Positions 10,401-18,328 are shown, counted from the first letter of the stretch. The stretch is 38,070 nucleotides of DNA from an uncultured Bacteroides sp. (GCF_905207245.1 NZ_CAJLKP010000060.1:1-38070); one strand, 5' to 3'. Notes: a model not told the origin generated them from the sequence alone. Program-made: numbers and translations.

Positions 10401-11172
10401 CTGGTTATCTGATAATAATCAGGTAAAAGAGTCGGAACTGTTAACAGCATTGGCAACCTGTCTTATAAATAATAGTGCAGAAGGATGGATTTATAATAGT
10501 AAGGAAGAAATGATATATTCTTTCATACATTCGATTCCTTCCCTGCAAGTAAAAACAAAAATAGAAAAAGAAATTATGGAAAAGAACATGAAAGAAGAAT
10601 TGAAAATTACAAAAGTAGAGGATTGCTCATTGACAGGAGAACAGATGGAATTTCCTGAAGTCCTCTTCATTGGCAATGCCGGATTGTGTCTGATATGGCC
10701 TTGGCTCCCGCGTCTGTTTGGCATGTTTGGTTATTTAAACGAAGAGAAAAGGAATTTCAAGGACGACGCATCAAGAATCCGTGCCGTATTTCTGTTACAA
10801 TATCTGGTATGTCCGGAAGAAAAGGACTATTGTGAACCAGAGTTGGCTTTCAACCGTCTGCTTGTGGCTCTGCCCGCACATATTCCATTGCCGAAGCGGA
10901 TAGAACTGACTAGTGAAGAAAAGCGAACGGCTGATAGTCTCATACAGGGTGTGAAAGCCAACTGGGCCAAAATGAATGGTACTTCAGTAAATGGATTCAG
11001 ACAAAGTTTCATCATGCGTGACGGACGGCTGGAACAACAGGATGATAAATGGCTGCTGACGGTTGAAAAACGTGGGTATGACATATTGCTTGACTCCGTT
11101 CCTTGGTCATTCAGACAAATACGTTTTCCATGGCTAAAGAAATATGTACAGGTTGTTTGGCATGAAAAGTAG
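7429..11172 (+). CDS. Contractile injection system tape-measure protein (Afp14/CIS_TMP type)
   Basis: This 1247-residue protein sets tube length in contractile systems. The N-terminal 90 residues show the CIS_TMP opening: an IDHISFEFAV strand, then ILHEIAQLDLDLGHISEDNF (family core: rI..LeLDLG.I). The long middle is almost wholly helical, as expected for a rod inside the tube. The last 170 residues show the conserved tail: NAGLCLIWPWLPRLFGMFGY, LLQYLVC, VPWSFRQIRFPWLKKYVQV and W. It lies between baseplate genes and the ATPase, as Afp14 does. Comparing its length with the sheath and tube genes to the left could predict particle length. The stop codon TAG at 11170-11172 begins a small hairpin. 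Confidence 0.9.
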   Translation: MVNIDHISFEFAVTGEDFAHKLYADWDGFCRDCFEKVVEGCFSAYDKDKILHEIAQLDLDLGHISEDNFYRDFPCRLREELLKAILSWGIQTAEEREKTDASRLVNLLFYLEHGYLKTEWADSNFRLTEELDWAVLQSTAYIDSIVTLCLKKEYVFRRLLWQLDNEKTLVNFYTAAFSGTFSNLYEKRRFLEIMLEINPGIPVRFIHESADDAELHEMAELLDTLSARRIMETEAEEHAEVDLPPFWHYLYEWLIKYYPFNGLAIFGGKSDFIRHLHHRLLTFIHKRNYSFYLSKAELIADFLLEVFGSAYYVEVLNAIYDLQPHNVDGSPVYDGYLNRELYNIFLQLSLLRIPGIKDEKKEETIPGKEKIVYPASVEVLTGYIKDIRRSNADKRTLLELLAKEKPEIIIDWLRTELINGDAALLSAVAEITDDTIINRLLASISFRIMEVVQQVRNYLRSHISENSWLSGVSESRLTLVLHKSILLWIGKGRIVWSESESIRQLLHLVYREVTGDDKEEDIERLSIELYLSEKDWKKLFEKKETFSFAAYIRRLKMVLEDKSVPEPIKRRMFALFLEQSKDGYADVVLLLHEQGLLEDMLNLISQPVLEEIIRQLVMRLSGTRVTELLPLLYWLVIHESDISTYLQNTALGLKVQLLVWLVRVDQSQMEVKRKVTKMLLSLLVSLFSKENIPSIISLILQERAEEAENEDASYYDMETVLGLLLYVGLSEDSLNTVQTPLEPRWNTDESFTTWLEDTAVFEDDKRKLLQKLAVEKPQEWIRLLRRQSRESKAIVFATTCLSASQLLKGMTQVDSHQALILSQTVKWLQRKAERFTFLSGNNMLLSTALSRALLLYMQDEETLSGRTLTESETIYKFLSYLHFVYTGKTDYQDDAKWVELETDTALSIGDAVYLSIERIADTTLPESIRRRLLNAYICFQSKELSDYIRRSVKGNIVPLDRWLEWLDISDWMRILTNLSLSRAELLQQIMSWLSDNNQVKESELLTALATCLINNSAEGWIYNSKEEMIYSFIHSIPSLQVKTKIEKEIMEKNMKEELKITKVEDCSLTGEQMEFPEVLFIGNAGLCLIWPWLPRLFGMFGYLNEEKRNFKDDASRIRAVFLLQYLVCPEEKDYCEPELAFNRLLVALPAHIPLPKRIELTSEEKRTADSLIQGVKANWAKMNGTSVNGFRQSFIMRDGRLEQQDDKWLLTVEKRGYDILLDSVPWSFRQIRFPWLKKYVQVVWHEK

Positions 11173-11191
11173 GAGTTTTGAGAGACTCCTA
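11170..11191 (+). other. Small hairpin starting at the tape-measure stop codon
   Basis: TAGGAGT at 11170-11176 pairs with ACTCCTA at 11185-11191 around an 8-base loop. The stem starts exactly at the stop codon of the tape-measure gene, and 40 bases of AT-rich spacer follow before the DUF4157 gene. No T-tract follows, so it is not a classic terminator. It may mark an mRNA processing or translation boundary between the structural genes and the last two genes. Confidence 0.45.
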
Positions 11192-11230
11192 TTACTACGA
11201 TGAGATGTATAACAATAAACAGAGTAAGAT

Positions 11231-11779
11231 ATGGAAGCAGAAAAAGTATATCAGGAAAAGACAACCCGTATCATCCAGCAAAAGCAGGACAGAAGCAGTG
11301 CTCTACAGTTTGTGGACAACCGTCCGGTGAATCAACTGTTGCAGCGGGTTAGTGATGATGATGAAGATACTTTGCAAGGAAAGTTCGAGATACCTATGCA
11401 ACGCGTGGAAGAAGACGATGACGAAGCCTCACAGATGAAGGTAGACACTACTGTACAACAGAAACCGAATAATACCGGATTGCCGGACAACCTCAAGGCA
11501 GGCGTAGAAGAATTATCCGGGTTTTCAATGGATGATGTAAAGGTTCATTATAACTCATCCCAGCCTGCAACTGTGCAAGCTCTTGCTTATACACAAGGAA
11601 CGGATATTCATGTGGCTCCCGGTCAGGAACAGCACTTGCCGCACGAGGCATGGCATGTTGCCCAACAGATGGCGGGACGGGTAGAGCCAACTACGGAAGT
11701 GAGTGGTATACCGGTAAATGACAATGTTGGTCTGGAACATGAAGCGGACGTGATGGGTACAAGGGCTAATAGTCTGTAA
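11231..11779 (+). CDS. Free-standing eCIS-core (DUF4157) protein with HExxH motif
   Basis: This 182-residue protein has a disordered acidic first half (residues about 1-85, with runs of D and E and repeated LLQRV/PMQRV words). The DUF4157/eCIS-core domain follows at residues 84-178: LPDNLKAGVEELSGFSMDDV, VHYNS, GTDIHVAPGQEQ, LPHEAWHVAQQ and GLEHEADVMG. H138-E139-x-x-H142 is the zinc metalloprotease motif, and the glutamates in LEHEAD are candidates for the third ligand. This domain is a hallmark of eCIS loci and is often fused to toxins, where it may help loading into the particle. Here it stands alone with no toxin domain, just before the ATPase. It may be a processing protease, a cargo adaptor or the remnant of an effector; the sequence does not decide. 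Confidence 0.85.
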   Translation: MEAEKVYQEKTTRIIQQKQDRSSALQFVDNRPVNQLLQRVSDDDEDTLQGKFEIPMQRVEEDDDEASQMKVDTTVQQKPNNTGLPDNLKAGVEELSGFSMDDVKVHYNSSQPATVQALAYTQGTDIHVAPGQEQHLPHEAWHVAQQMAGRVEPTTEVSGIPVNDNVGLEHEADVMGTRANSL

Positions 11780-11789
11780 ATAGAAAAGG

Positions 11790-13082
11790 ATGAACGAATA
11801 TATTGCTTGGTTTAATCAGACTCTGACTACTTCTATCCAACTTTATTTTCAGCAGGAATGTGAATATTCCTCGCTGGAAGAAGTGGTGCCGCCTTCAAAC
11901 AGATGGCTGGAGAGAGTGATCGGCATTTCAGATATGGTATTTGGTGAGCGAATAATCATTATGCTGGCTTTGATGCCCCATGTCTGTCCGCAGATACTGG
12001 ATATCTTCTTTGTGCAGAATAAGAACTTTGATCGGCAATACACTGAGTTTGGCGGGTGGAAAGGGCTGTCTCATGGCGGTTTCTTGCCTACCGGAGAAAC
12101 GGTTGCCTTCATTCTTGCCGGAGAAGATATGGAAAAGCGAAAAGAGCTAATCAAACTTTTCCAGAAAGACCATTGGTTCTACACGAAGAATGTCATCCGT
12201 CTGGAAGGTGCAGGAGAAGGGGAGCCTTTCTTTAGCGGACAATTGCGGGTATCGGAAGAGTTTCTGAGTCGTGTCCTGCTGGATAAGGATTATAAGCCCG
12301 ATTACAACATTGGTTTCCCTGCTAAACGCATCACCACGGAACTTGACTGGGAGGATATGGTACTTGACTATCAGGTAGCAGCCGAATTGGAAGAGATAAA
12401 TACTTGGATTTCCTTTGGAAAGACGATCATGGAAGACTGGAAACTATCCCGTTTCCTGAAGGCCGGGTATCGTTCTCTGTTTTACGGGCCTCCCGGTACG
12501 GGAAAGACACTGGCTGCAACGTTACTTGGTAAGAAGAATAATATGGATGTGTACCGGATAGACTTGTCTATGATTGTATCTAAGTATATCGGGGAAACGG
12601 AAAAGAATCTGGCTCGGGTTTTTGATCTTGCTGAAAACCGGAACTGGATTCTCTTTTTTGATGAGGCGGATGCATTGTTCGGAAAACGTACTTCTACTAA
12701 TACCTCCAATGACCGCCATGCCAATCAGGAAGTAGCTTACTTGCTTCAACGGATAGAGGATTTTCCTGGCATGGTAATACTGGCAACGAATCTGCGTTCT
12801 AACATTGACGAGGCCTTTTCTCGCCGTTTTCAATCGGCTGTCTATTTTCCGATGCCGACAATAGAGTTGCGTGCAGATCTGTGGCGGAAGATGCTTCCCG
12901 GAATATGGTTAGGTGAAGATGCGGATGAGTTAATCGCTATTGCGGCTGAAACCGAGCTTTCCGGTGGTTCTATTGCCAACGTGGTGCGGCGATGCGCGTT
13001 GTATATAATTAAATCAAAGGAAAAGATATTGAATCGAAGGATGTTGAAAGAGGCTTTGCAAAAAGAAAAACTGAAAGGTTGA
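11790..13082 (+). CDS. eCIS-associated AAA+ ATPase (Afp15-like)
   Basis: This 430-residue protein has an N-terminal helical region of about 200 residues and a single AAA+ module. Walker A is GPPGTGKT at 233-240, Walker B is ILFFDEAD at about 287-294, sensor 1 is LATN at 331-334, and arginine fingers R345-R346 lie in SRRF. Afp15-type ATPases are encoded at the end of most eCIS operons and are needed for assembly or stability of the particle. It starts 10 bases after the DUF4157 stop, with AAAAGG upstream, and is the last gene of the operon: a strong terminator lies 25 bases downstream. The ATPase domain is certain; the eCIS role follows from position. Confidence 0.9.
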   Translation: MNEYIAWFNQTLTTSIQLYFQQECEYSSLEEVVPPSNRWLERVIGISDMVFGERIIIMLALMPHVCPQILDIFFVQNKNFDRQYTEFGGWKGLSHGGFLPTGETVAFILAGEDMEKRKELIKLFQKDHWFYTKNVIRLEGAGEGEPFFSGQLRVSEEFLSRVLLDKDYKPDYNIGFPAKRITTELDWEDMVLDYQVAAELEEINTWISFGKTIMEDWKLSRFLKAGYRSLFYGPPGTGKTLAATLLGKKNNMDVYRIDLSMIVSKYIGETEKNLARVFDLAENRNWILFFDEADALFGKRTSTNTSNDRHANQEVAYLLQRIEDFPGMVILATNLRSNIDEAFSRRFQSAVYFPMPTIELRADLWRKMLPGIWLGEDADELIAIAAETELSGGSIANVVRRCALYIIKSKEKILNRRMLKEALQKEKLKG

Positions 13083-13106
13083 CCGTACCAAAAGGAGGGG
13101 CATAAG

Positions 13107-13147
13107 AAAGGGCGTAGAGTTTAGGTTACTTCTCTACGCCCTTTTAT
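13107..13147. terminator. Strong rho-independent terminator between convergent genes
   Basis: AAAGGGCGTAGAG (13107-13119) pairs perfectly with CTCTACGCCCTTT (13132-13144) around a 12-base loop, followed by T and TATTAT. It ends the eCIS operon on the + strand. Because the outer stem is AAA/TTT it may also stop the GH13 transcript coming from the right. Confidence 0.92.
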
Positions 13148-13164
13148 TATCAGTAATAAATAAT

Positions 13165-15015
13165 TTATAACTCAATCACGAGTGATTCTCTCGGTCCCAT
13201 TGTAAGCGATTCGTCGAATGCAACAGTTTTTCCGCTGAGAATATCTTTTCCTTGTTTCGCATCTTTCAGCACTTCTTTGTAGAATTTCAAAGGAACGGTA
13301 GTTTCAGCGTCTGTACCGTTCAGCATAATGAACACAGTCTTACCTTCGTATTGGCGAGCATAGGCGTAAACGCCATTCTGTACCATGAACTGTACCATGC
13401 TGCCTTTGGCTATGACGTCATTACCTTTGCGCCAGTTTAGTAAAGTCTTATAGAAATTATAGCAATCGTTCTGAATTTGGCTGCGTCCTTCTGCGGTCAG
13501 TGCAGTTGCTTTGTCGTCAGACCATCCGCCGGGGAAGTCTTTGCGAACATAACCATCACTTTTACTCTTAACACCATTCATCATAATTTCCGTGCCATAG
13601 TAAAGTTGGGGGATGCGGCGTGTGGTAAGTAACAAGGTAGATGCCTGCTTTAACATCGGCAAATTGTCACCTTCACCCAGGTAACGGTCGGTATCATGGT
13701 TTTCAATGAATGCCAGTACAGAAGCAGGGTTAGGGTAGAGGAAGTCGTACACAAAGTTGTTGTATACGCGGTCCAGACCTTTGAACCATGTCTCTGTCTG
13801 TTCTGTTTTGGCAATATTGATTTTATCGAAGAAACTGAAGTCCATAACGGTTTTCAAGTTACTATTTTTTGGCGCAGAGAGTTTGGAATCCATTTGCCAC
13901 CAAGCAGTGTAAGCTGGTTCTGTTACCCAGGTTTCGCCTACAGTGTTGTAGTTGGGGTATTCTTCGTTCAGTTCTTTCATCCAGTTGCTCATGGCGTCGT
14001 AGTCGGCATACGGATAAGTGTCCATACGGATACCGTCGATATTGGCGTATTCAATCCACCAGAAGCTGTTCTGTACCAGGTAGCGATATACGTGTGGGTT
14101 CTTTTGGTTAAGGTCTGGCATAGCGGTGACAAACCAACCATCGTTCATCTGGTCGAAATCGTATTGTGAAGTATAAGGGTCAACGTGCGGAGTCAGTTTG
14201 AAAGAAGTCTGCACGAAATTCTTTTCATGATCGGGATTGTTGAACCAGTCTTTAGACGGCATATCTTTAATCCATGGATGCTCTACACCGCAATGGTTGA
14301 AGATCATATCCATTACAATCTTGATGTCGCGGTCGTGGCATTTGGATATCAGTTGCTGATACTCTTCGTTGGTACCGAAACGTGGATCAACTTTATAGTA
14401 ATCGGTAGTAGCATAGCCGTGGTACGAACCGCCGGTCATGTTGTTTTCCAGTACCGGAGTGAACCAAAGGGCAGTTACACCCAAGTCGGAGAAGTAATCC
14501 AGATTTTGCTCGATACCTGCAAGGTCGCCACCATGACGGGCGTTCGGATCGTTGCGGTCTACTTTGTATTCGGCCATGCCGGGGATTTGGTCATTATCCG
14601 GATTACCGTTTGCGAAACGGTCGGGCATCAACAGGTAGAGGGCGTCGGAAGCATCAAAACCTTTGTGTTCACAGCTTTTTTTGCTGCGTGCTTTCAGTTC
14701 ATACTCTTTGACGATTTTCTTTTTGCCTTGTACAAAAGTGAGAGCTACTTTACCGGGTTTCACATCTTTCTCCAGTCTCAGGTAGACAATCAGGTAGTTC
14801 GGGCTTTCCAGCTTGACTGTGGTGCTCAAAGAAACACCGGGATAGTTGACAGTAACGGAAGAGTTACCGATGTCTTCACCGTAGACCATAAGTTGGAGTT
14901 CGGGATTTCGCATTCCGGCGTACCAAAACGGAGGGTCGATTTTGTTTACGTTCATAGCTGCATACGTACTAAGGGAAAGTAAAAACGTTCCCAGGATAAG
15001 GAATAATTTTTTCAT
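13165..15015 (-). CDS. Secreted GH13 alpha-amylase/neopullulanase (SusA-like)
   Basis: This 616-residue protein hydrolyses alpha-1,4 links in starch-type oligosaccharides. It has a signal peptide (MKKLFLILGTFLLSLSTYA) without a lipobox cysteine, so a periplasmic place is likely. An N-terminal beta domain (residues about 22-110) resembles that of cyclomaltodextrinases. The GH13 barrel follows, with region I DMIFNH (236-241), the nucleophile D332 in GIRMDTYP, acid/base E361 in GETW and the third carboxylate D441 in ENHD. Length and layout fit SusA of B. thetaiotaomicron (about 617 residues), but no other starch-utilisation gene is next to it, so orthology is not claimed. It converges on the eCIS operon. 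No TAnnTTTG promoter was found just upstream. Confidence 0.92.
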   Translation of the reverse strand: MKKLFLILGTFLLSLSTYAAMNVNKIDPPFWYAGMRNPELQLMVYGEDIGNSSVTVNYPGVSLSTTVKLESPNYLIVYLRLEKDVKPGKVALTFVQGKKKIVKEYELKARSKKSCEHKGFDASDALYLLMPDRFANGNPDNDQIPGMAEYKVDRNDPNARHGGDLAGIEQNLDYFSDLGVTALWFTPVLENNMTGGSYHGYATTDYYKVDPRFGTNEEYQQLISKCHDRDIKIVMDMIFNHCGVEHPWIKDMPSKDWFNNPDHEKNFVQTSFKLTPHVDPYTSQYDFDQMNDGWFVTAMPDLNQKNPHVYRYLVQNSFWWIEYANIDGIRMDTYPYADYDAMSNWMKELNEEYPNYNTVGETWVTEPAYTAWWQMDSKLSAPKNSNLKTVMDFSFFDKINIAKTEQTETWFKGLDRVYNNFVYDFLYPNPASVLAFIENHDTDRYLGEGDNLPMLKQASTLLLTTRRIPQLYYGTEIMMNGVKSKSDGYVRKDFPGGWSDDKATALTAEGRSQIQNDCYNFYKTLLNWRKGNDVIAKGSMVQFMVQNGVYAYARQYEGKTVFIMLNGTDAETTVPLKFYKEVLKDAKQGKDILSGKTVAFDESLTMGPRESLVIEL

Positions 15016-15064
15016 GATATTAGCTTTTCGTTATTATATCCGTATTTTGGTGCTAATATAAGCA

Positions 15065-15097
15065 AATAGCGGAGAAAGCTGCCGCTACTCCGCTATT
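15065..15097 (-). terminator. Hairpin downstream of the TPR gene
   Basis: AATAGCGGAG (15065-15074) pairs perfectly with CTCCGCTATT (15088-15097) around a 13-base loop. Read on the - strand it lies about 120 bases after the TPR stop and is followed by TGCTTATATT, so it is a plausible but weak terminator before the GH13 gene. A role in the GH13 leader cannot be excluded. Confidence 0.55.
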
Positions 15098-15136
15098 ATA
15101 TACTTTATAATGTTATGCAAACGTTTTCAATGAATT

Positions 15137-15212
15137 AGCTACGAGCTACAAGTTACAAGCTACGAGTAGCTGCGCTATTACACAGCAAACCACTTGTAGC
15201 TCGTAGCTTGTA
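15137..15212. repeat. Intergenic hairpin built from iterated ctacgag/ctacaag words
   Basis: AGCTACGAGCTACAAGT (15137-15153) has a perfect 17-base inverted copy at 15192-15208. A second word, TACAAGCTAC (15154-15163), matches in inverted form at 15203-15212. Each arm is therefore made of tandem variants of one 7-8 base word. It starts 5 bases after the stop of the TPR gene (- strand). No T-tract follows. Elements of the same design occur at 19278-19345, 20949-21015 and 24392-24447. Confidence 0.85.
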
Positions 15213-15217
15213 GCTTG

Positions 15218-16534
15218 TCACTTATTCGCTTTCCCCTGAAAGAAATCATCCACTTTCTTTTTCTCACGAAGATCTTTCAGCCAAGTTTCGGCTGCACCAT
15301 AATAAGTACTTAATCCTAATATTACATTTCCTTTATCATCTGTTTCAGGTTGCTCACTGCTGTTTTTGGGACGTGTTTTAAGGAAAGCCTCCAGACAACG
15401 TTCTGTATTCTTTTTATCTTTCAACTGATATTGGTAAACATATGCCATGTCATACAAGAGCTTATGATTTTCTATATCATATTTATCATATCTGTCTTGC
15501 ATCGTTTTGATTTGCTCTTTAGGCATTAGTGCCATTTTATAGCAGTCTGTGAGGCCGACATAGAGGCGCACCATGGCACTATCGGGTGGGGTAGCATATG
15601 CCACAGCTTCTTCCAGATATGCAACTCCTTGATCCTTCCATGACGTTTTGGAACAGGAGCGTCCTAAATAATATAGCAGATTCACATTACGCTTATCGTA
15701 TTGGCGAGCTACTTCCAGTATATCATGTGCTTCATAAAACTTTTCTACTGCGTAGTAACTGACTCCTAAATAATAACAGGTGGTAAATGTACTGTCCCCT
15801 AGGCTTAGTAACTGTTCGTATCTCTGTATTGCGGTCTGATAATCTTTCATCAGGCAGTATGCCAATGCATTTTGTTGATTTACAACAACGTTTGTACTGT
15901 CTATTTGGCGGTATTTTTCAGTAGCTTCTATAGCATAATTATAAAATGCTCCTTCGATGTGTAGTCTTGCTGCTTTGGCAGCAGCCAGAAAATCGTTGGG
16001 ATATTTTTCCTGTATGTTTTCATAGCATCCCAATGCTGCTAAAATGTCATCTACCCCTTCAAAACTTTGAGCTTGTAGATGTAATGCAACAGCCGAGCTA
16101 TCTGTTTCTGTAAGTAGACTGCTCTCTCCCAATGCTTCATCGAATTTCCGCTGATTCAGTAATAGAGTAATGTATTGAATACGGGCATATTTATTATCCG
16201 GATTCAGGTCCACTGCCTTTTGATAATATTTTAATGCCTGTTTGTTTTTTAATAATGACTTGCAGCACTCAGCTGCTTCAATATAAGCTCGTGGATTCAG
16301 AGAATCTTGCATCACGACTTCTTCATATACCTGAAGCGCTTCCCTGTTGTTGCCAAGACTTTTCAGCGCTTTCCCTTTCTGATAGAGTAGGGGAACAGTC
16401 GGCGTCTCTTGATCAATAAGCGTCAATGCCGTCTCATAATCATAGTTTGCCATCGCCTCCTGAATAGGATTCGTATTTTGTGCCATCAGCAATGAAGAGG
16501 CACTGAAAAAGAGTAGAATAAAGAGTTTCCGCAT
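15218..16534 (-). CDS. Secreted tetratricopeptide-repeat protein
   Basis: This protein of about 438 residues has a signal peptide (MRKLFILLFFSASSLLMAQ) and then almost only TPR repeats of about 34 residues. Clear units contain ALKSLGNNREALQVYEEVV, AYIEAAECCKSLLKNKQALKYYQKA, YCLMKDYQTAIQRYEQLL and YYLGVSYYAVEKFYEA. The frame extends 13 residues upstream to 16573, but the start at 16534 puts the signal peptide at the N-terminus and follows AAAGATAAAAAGACT. TPR proteins are scaffolds; the partner and pathway cannot be told from the sequence. It lies alone between the decarboxylase operon terminator and the GH13 gene, so it is probably its own transcription unit in the periplasm. Confidence 0.85.
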   Translation of the reverse strand: MRKLFILLFFSASSLLMAQNTNPIQEAMANYDYETALTLIDQETPTVPLLYQKGKALKSLGNNREALQVYEEVVMQDSLNPRAYIEAAECCKSLLKNKQALKYYQKAVDLNPDNKYARIQYITLLLNQRKFDEALGESSLLTETDSSAVALHLQAQSFEGVDDILAALGCYENIQEKYPNDFLAAAKAARLHIEGAFYNYAIEATEKYRQIDSTNVVVNQQNALAYCLMKDYQTAIQRYEQLLSLGDSTFTTCYYLGVSYYAVEKFYEAHDILEVARQYDKRNVNLLYYLGRSCSKTSWKDQGVAYLEEAVAYATPPDSAMVRLYVGLTDCYKMALMPKEQIKTMQDRYDKYDIENHKLLYDMAYVYQYQLKDKKNTERCLEAFLKTRPKNSSEQPETDDKGNVILGLSTYYGAAETWLKDLREKKKVDDFFQGKANK

Positions 16535-16634
16535 AGTCTTTTTATCTTTAAAGTATTGCTTAATTGGCTGCAAGTTACTAAAAAGATTTACTTTACGAAA
16601 TATTCGTAGCTTCTTTTAGATAGATTAACGAATA

Positions 16635-16668
16635 AAAATAGCGCCCCTTCAGATGAAGGAGCGCTAAA
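16635..16668 (-). terminator. Terminator of the methylmalonyl-CoA decarboxylase operon
   Basis: TAGCGCCCCTTC (16639-16650) pairs with GAAGGAGCGCTA (16655-16666), one mismatch, loop AGAT. On the - strand the stem is followed by TTTTTATT, giving a classic rho-independent terminator about 50 bases after the mmdB stop. Confidence 0.88.
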
Positions 16669-16718
16669 ATATAACGGATGTTTCGAATGGTAAAGATACC
16701 ACTCAACGTACATGTCTT

Positions 16719-17879
16719 TTACATCAAGAATCCCAGCAAGATACCGGCAGCTACTGCTGAACCGATTACACCTGCAACGTTCGGACCCATGGCGTGCATC
16801 AGCAAGTAGTTTGTAGGATCATATTCCAGACCTACTACCTGAGAGATACGTGCCGAATCAGGTACGGCAGATACACCTGCATTACCGATCAATGGGTTGA
16901 TCTTATTATCTTTCTTCAGGAAGAGGTTGAAAATCTTCACGAAGATCACACCTGAAGCGGTAGCAATTACGAATGACAATGCACCCAGACCGAAGATCTT
17001 GATAGAGTCGAGCGTCAGGAACTCGGAAGCCTGAGTGGAAGCACCTACTGTCAAACCTAATAAGATAGTAATTGTATCAATCAGCGGACCGCGCGCCGTT
17101 TCAGCCAAACGGCGGGTTACACCACTTTCTTTCAACAGGTTACCGAAGAACAGCATACCCAACAAAGGCAGACCGGACGGAACAAGGAAACAAGTCAGCA
17201 ACAAACCGATAATCGGGAAGATTACTTTCTCCGTGTGAGAAACTACGCGTGGCGGTTTCATACGAATCAGACGTTCGTGCTTGTTGGTCAACAGGCGCAT
17301 GATAGGCGGCTGGATTACCGGTACCAACGCCATGTACGAATAGGCTGATACCGCAATTGCCCCCATCAGGTTAGGAGCCAGCTTGGATGAAAGGAAGATA
17401 GCCGTCGGACCGTCAGCACCACCAATGATACCGATTGCACCGGCTTGCATAGGATCGAAACCTATTTCCAAAGCAATCATGTAAGCACCGAAGATACCAA
17501 ACTGAGCAGCAGCACCGATCAGTAACAATTTAGGATTGGATATCAGAGATGAGAAGTCCGTCATGGCACCAATGCCCAGGAAGATGAGCGGCGGATACCA
17601 TCCGGAGGTTACTCCCTGATACAGGATGTTAAGCACAGAACCTTCTTCATAGATGCCGACTTTCAATCCGGCTTCCATGTTAAAGGGGATATTACCGATC
17701 AGCATACCGAATCCGATAGGAATCAGCAGCATCGGTTCAAATTCCTTGGCTACCGCCAAGTATATGAAGAACAAACCTACCAGGATCATAACGACGTGGC
17801 CTACCGTTGCATTGGCAAAACCCGTGTACGTCCAGAAGTCGGCAAGATTGTTTCCTATAAATGTGATAAATTCTCCCAT
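16719..17879 (-). CDS. mmdB: Sodium-translocating methylmalonyl-CoA decarboxylase, beta subunit
   Basis: This membrane protein of about 386 residues is of the OadB/MmdB/GcdB family. It decarboxylates carboxybiotin and couples this to Na+ export across the inner membrane. About nine to eleven hydrophobic segments are visible, and the family signature GGADGPTAIFLSSKLAP lies near residues 153-169, with the aspartate expected to take part in Na+ binding. The conserved end NYLLMHAMGPNVAGVIGSAV is also present. The start is ATG 17879, one base after the mmdC stop (TAA-T-ATG), so the two are translationally coupled. It is the last gene of the operon, before the terminator at 16635-16668. Confidence 0.94.
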   Translation of the reverse strand: MGEFITFIGNNLADFWTYTGFANATVGHVVMILVGLFFIYLAVAKEFEPMLLIPIGFGMLIGNIPFNMEAGLKVGIYEEGSVLNILYQGVTSGWYPPLIFLGIGAMTDFSSLISNPKLLLIGAAAQFGIFGAYMIALEIGFDPMQAGAIGIIGGADGPTAIFLSSKLAPNLMGAIAVSAYSYMALVPVIQPPIMRLLTNKHERLIRMKPPRVVSHTEKVIFPIIGLLLTCFLVPSGLPLLGMLFFGNLLKESGVTRRLAETARGPLIDTITILLGLTVGASTQASEFLTLDSIKIFGLGALSFVIATASGVIFVKIFNLFLKKDNKINPLIGNAGVSAVPDSARISQVVGLEYDPTNYLLMHAMGPNVAGVIGSAVAAGILLGFLM

Positions 17880-17880
17880 A

Positions 17881-18306
17881 TTATTCAATAATTACAAGGT
17901 CATTACCTTCGAGAACGGAATCTCCTTTATTTACGTTGATTGCAGTGATTGTACCGTCTTTGTCGGCATTGATATTGTTTTCCATCTTCATGGCTTCAAG
18001 GATAATGATGGTCTGTCCTCTCTTCACTGCATCACCTACTTTGACTTTGATGTCTAGGATAACACCCGGAAGTGGTGACTTCACACCTGATTTGCCTGTA
18101 GAGGGAGCAGCTGGCTTCACTACCGGAGTCGGAGCAGGAGCCGGAGTGGTAGGACGTGTTACCGGTTTAACAACCACTTTCGGTGCCTTTTCCATTTCTA
18201 CCTTGTAGGGGGTACCGTTCACTTCTACATGAGCGATGTTTTCATCGATATCTCCAATGGTAACTTTATATGTATTACCGTTGATTTTATATTTATATTC
18301 TTTCAT
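17881..18306 (-). CDS. mmdC: Biotin carrier subunit of methylmalonyl-CoA decarboxylase
   Basis: This 141-residue protein carries biotin between the carboxyltransferase and the membrane beta subunit. An N-terminal beta region (1-40) is followed by a Pro/Ala/Thr/Val linker (41-72, with PAPAPTPVVKPAAP) that acts as a flexible arm. The biotinyl domain occupies 73-141, with the biotin lysine K107 in EAMKMEN. The order linker then biotin domain fits MmdC/GcdC and the end of OadA. It lies 22 bases after oadG and one base before mmdB in the operon. Confidence 0.95.
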   Translation of the reverse strand: MKEYKYKINGNTYKVTIGDIDENIAHVEVNGTPYKVEMEKAPKVVVKPVTRPTTPAPAPTPVVKPAAPSTGKSGVKSPLPGVILDIKVKVGDAVKRGQTIIILEAMKMENNINADKDGTITAINVNKGDSVLEGNDLVIIE

Positions 18307-18328
18307 TGTTTTATCAATTTATAGGTGG

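Noticed and set aside
1..13147. Ordinary prophage
   Set aside because: No capsid, portal, terminase, integrase or att-like repeats are seen. The eCIS-core protein, tape measure of CIS type and Afp15-like ATPase favour an injection system.
13696..14982. Open frames on the + strand across the GH13 gene (157 and 265 codons)
   Set aside because: They are antisense to a gene with all GH13 catalytic motifs and have no protein-like domain pattern.
13165..15015. GH13 enzyme as part of the injection system or of a sus starch locus
   Set aside because: It is convergent with the eCIS operon and separated by a terminator, and no SusB-G genes are beside it.
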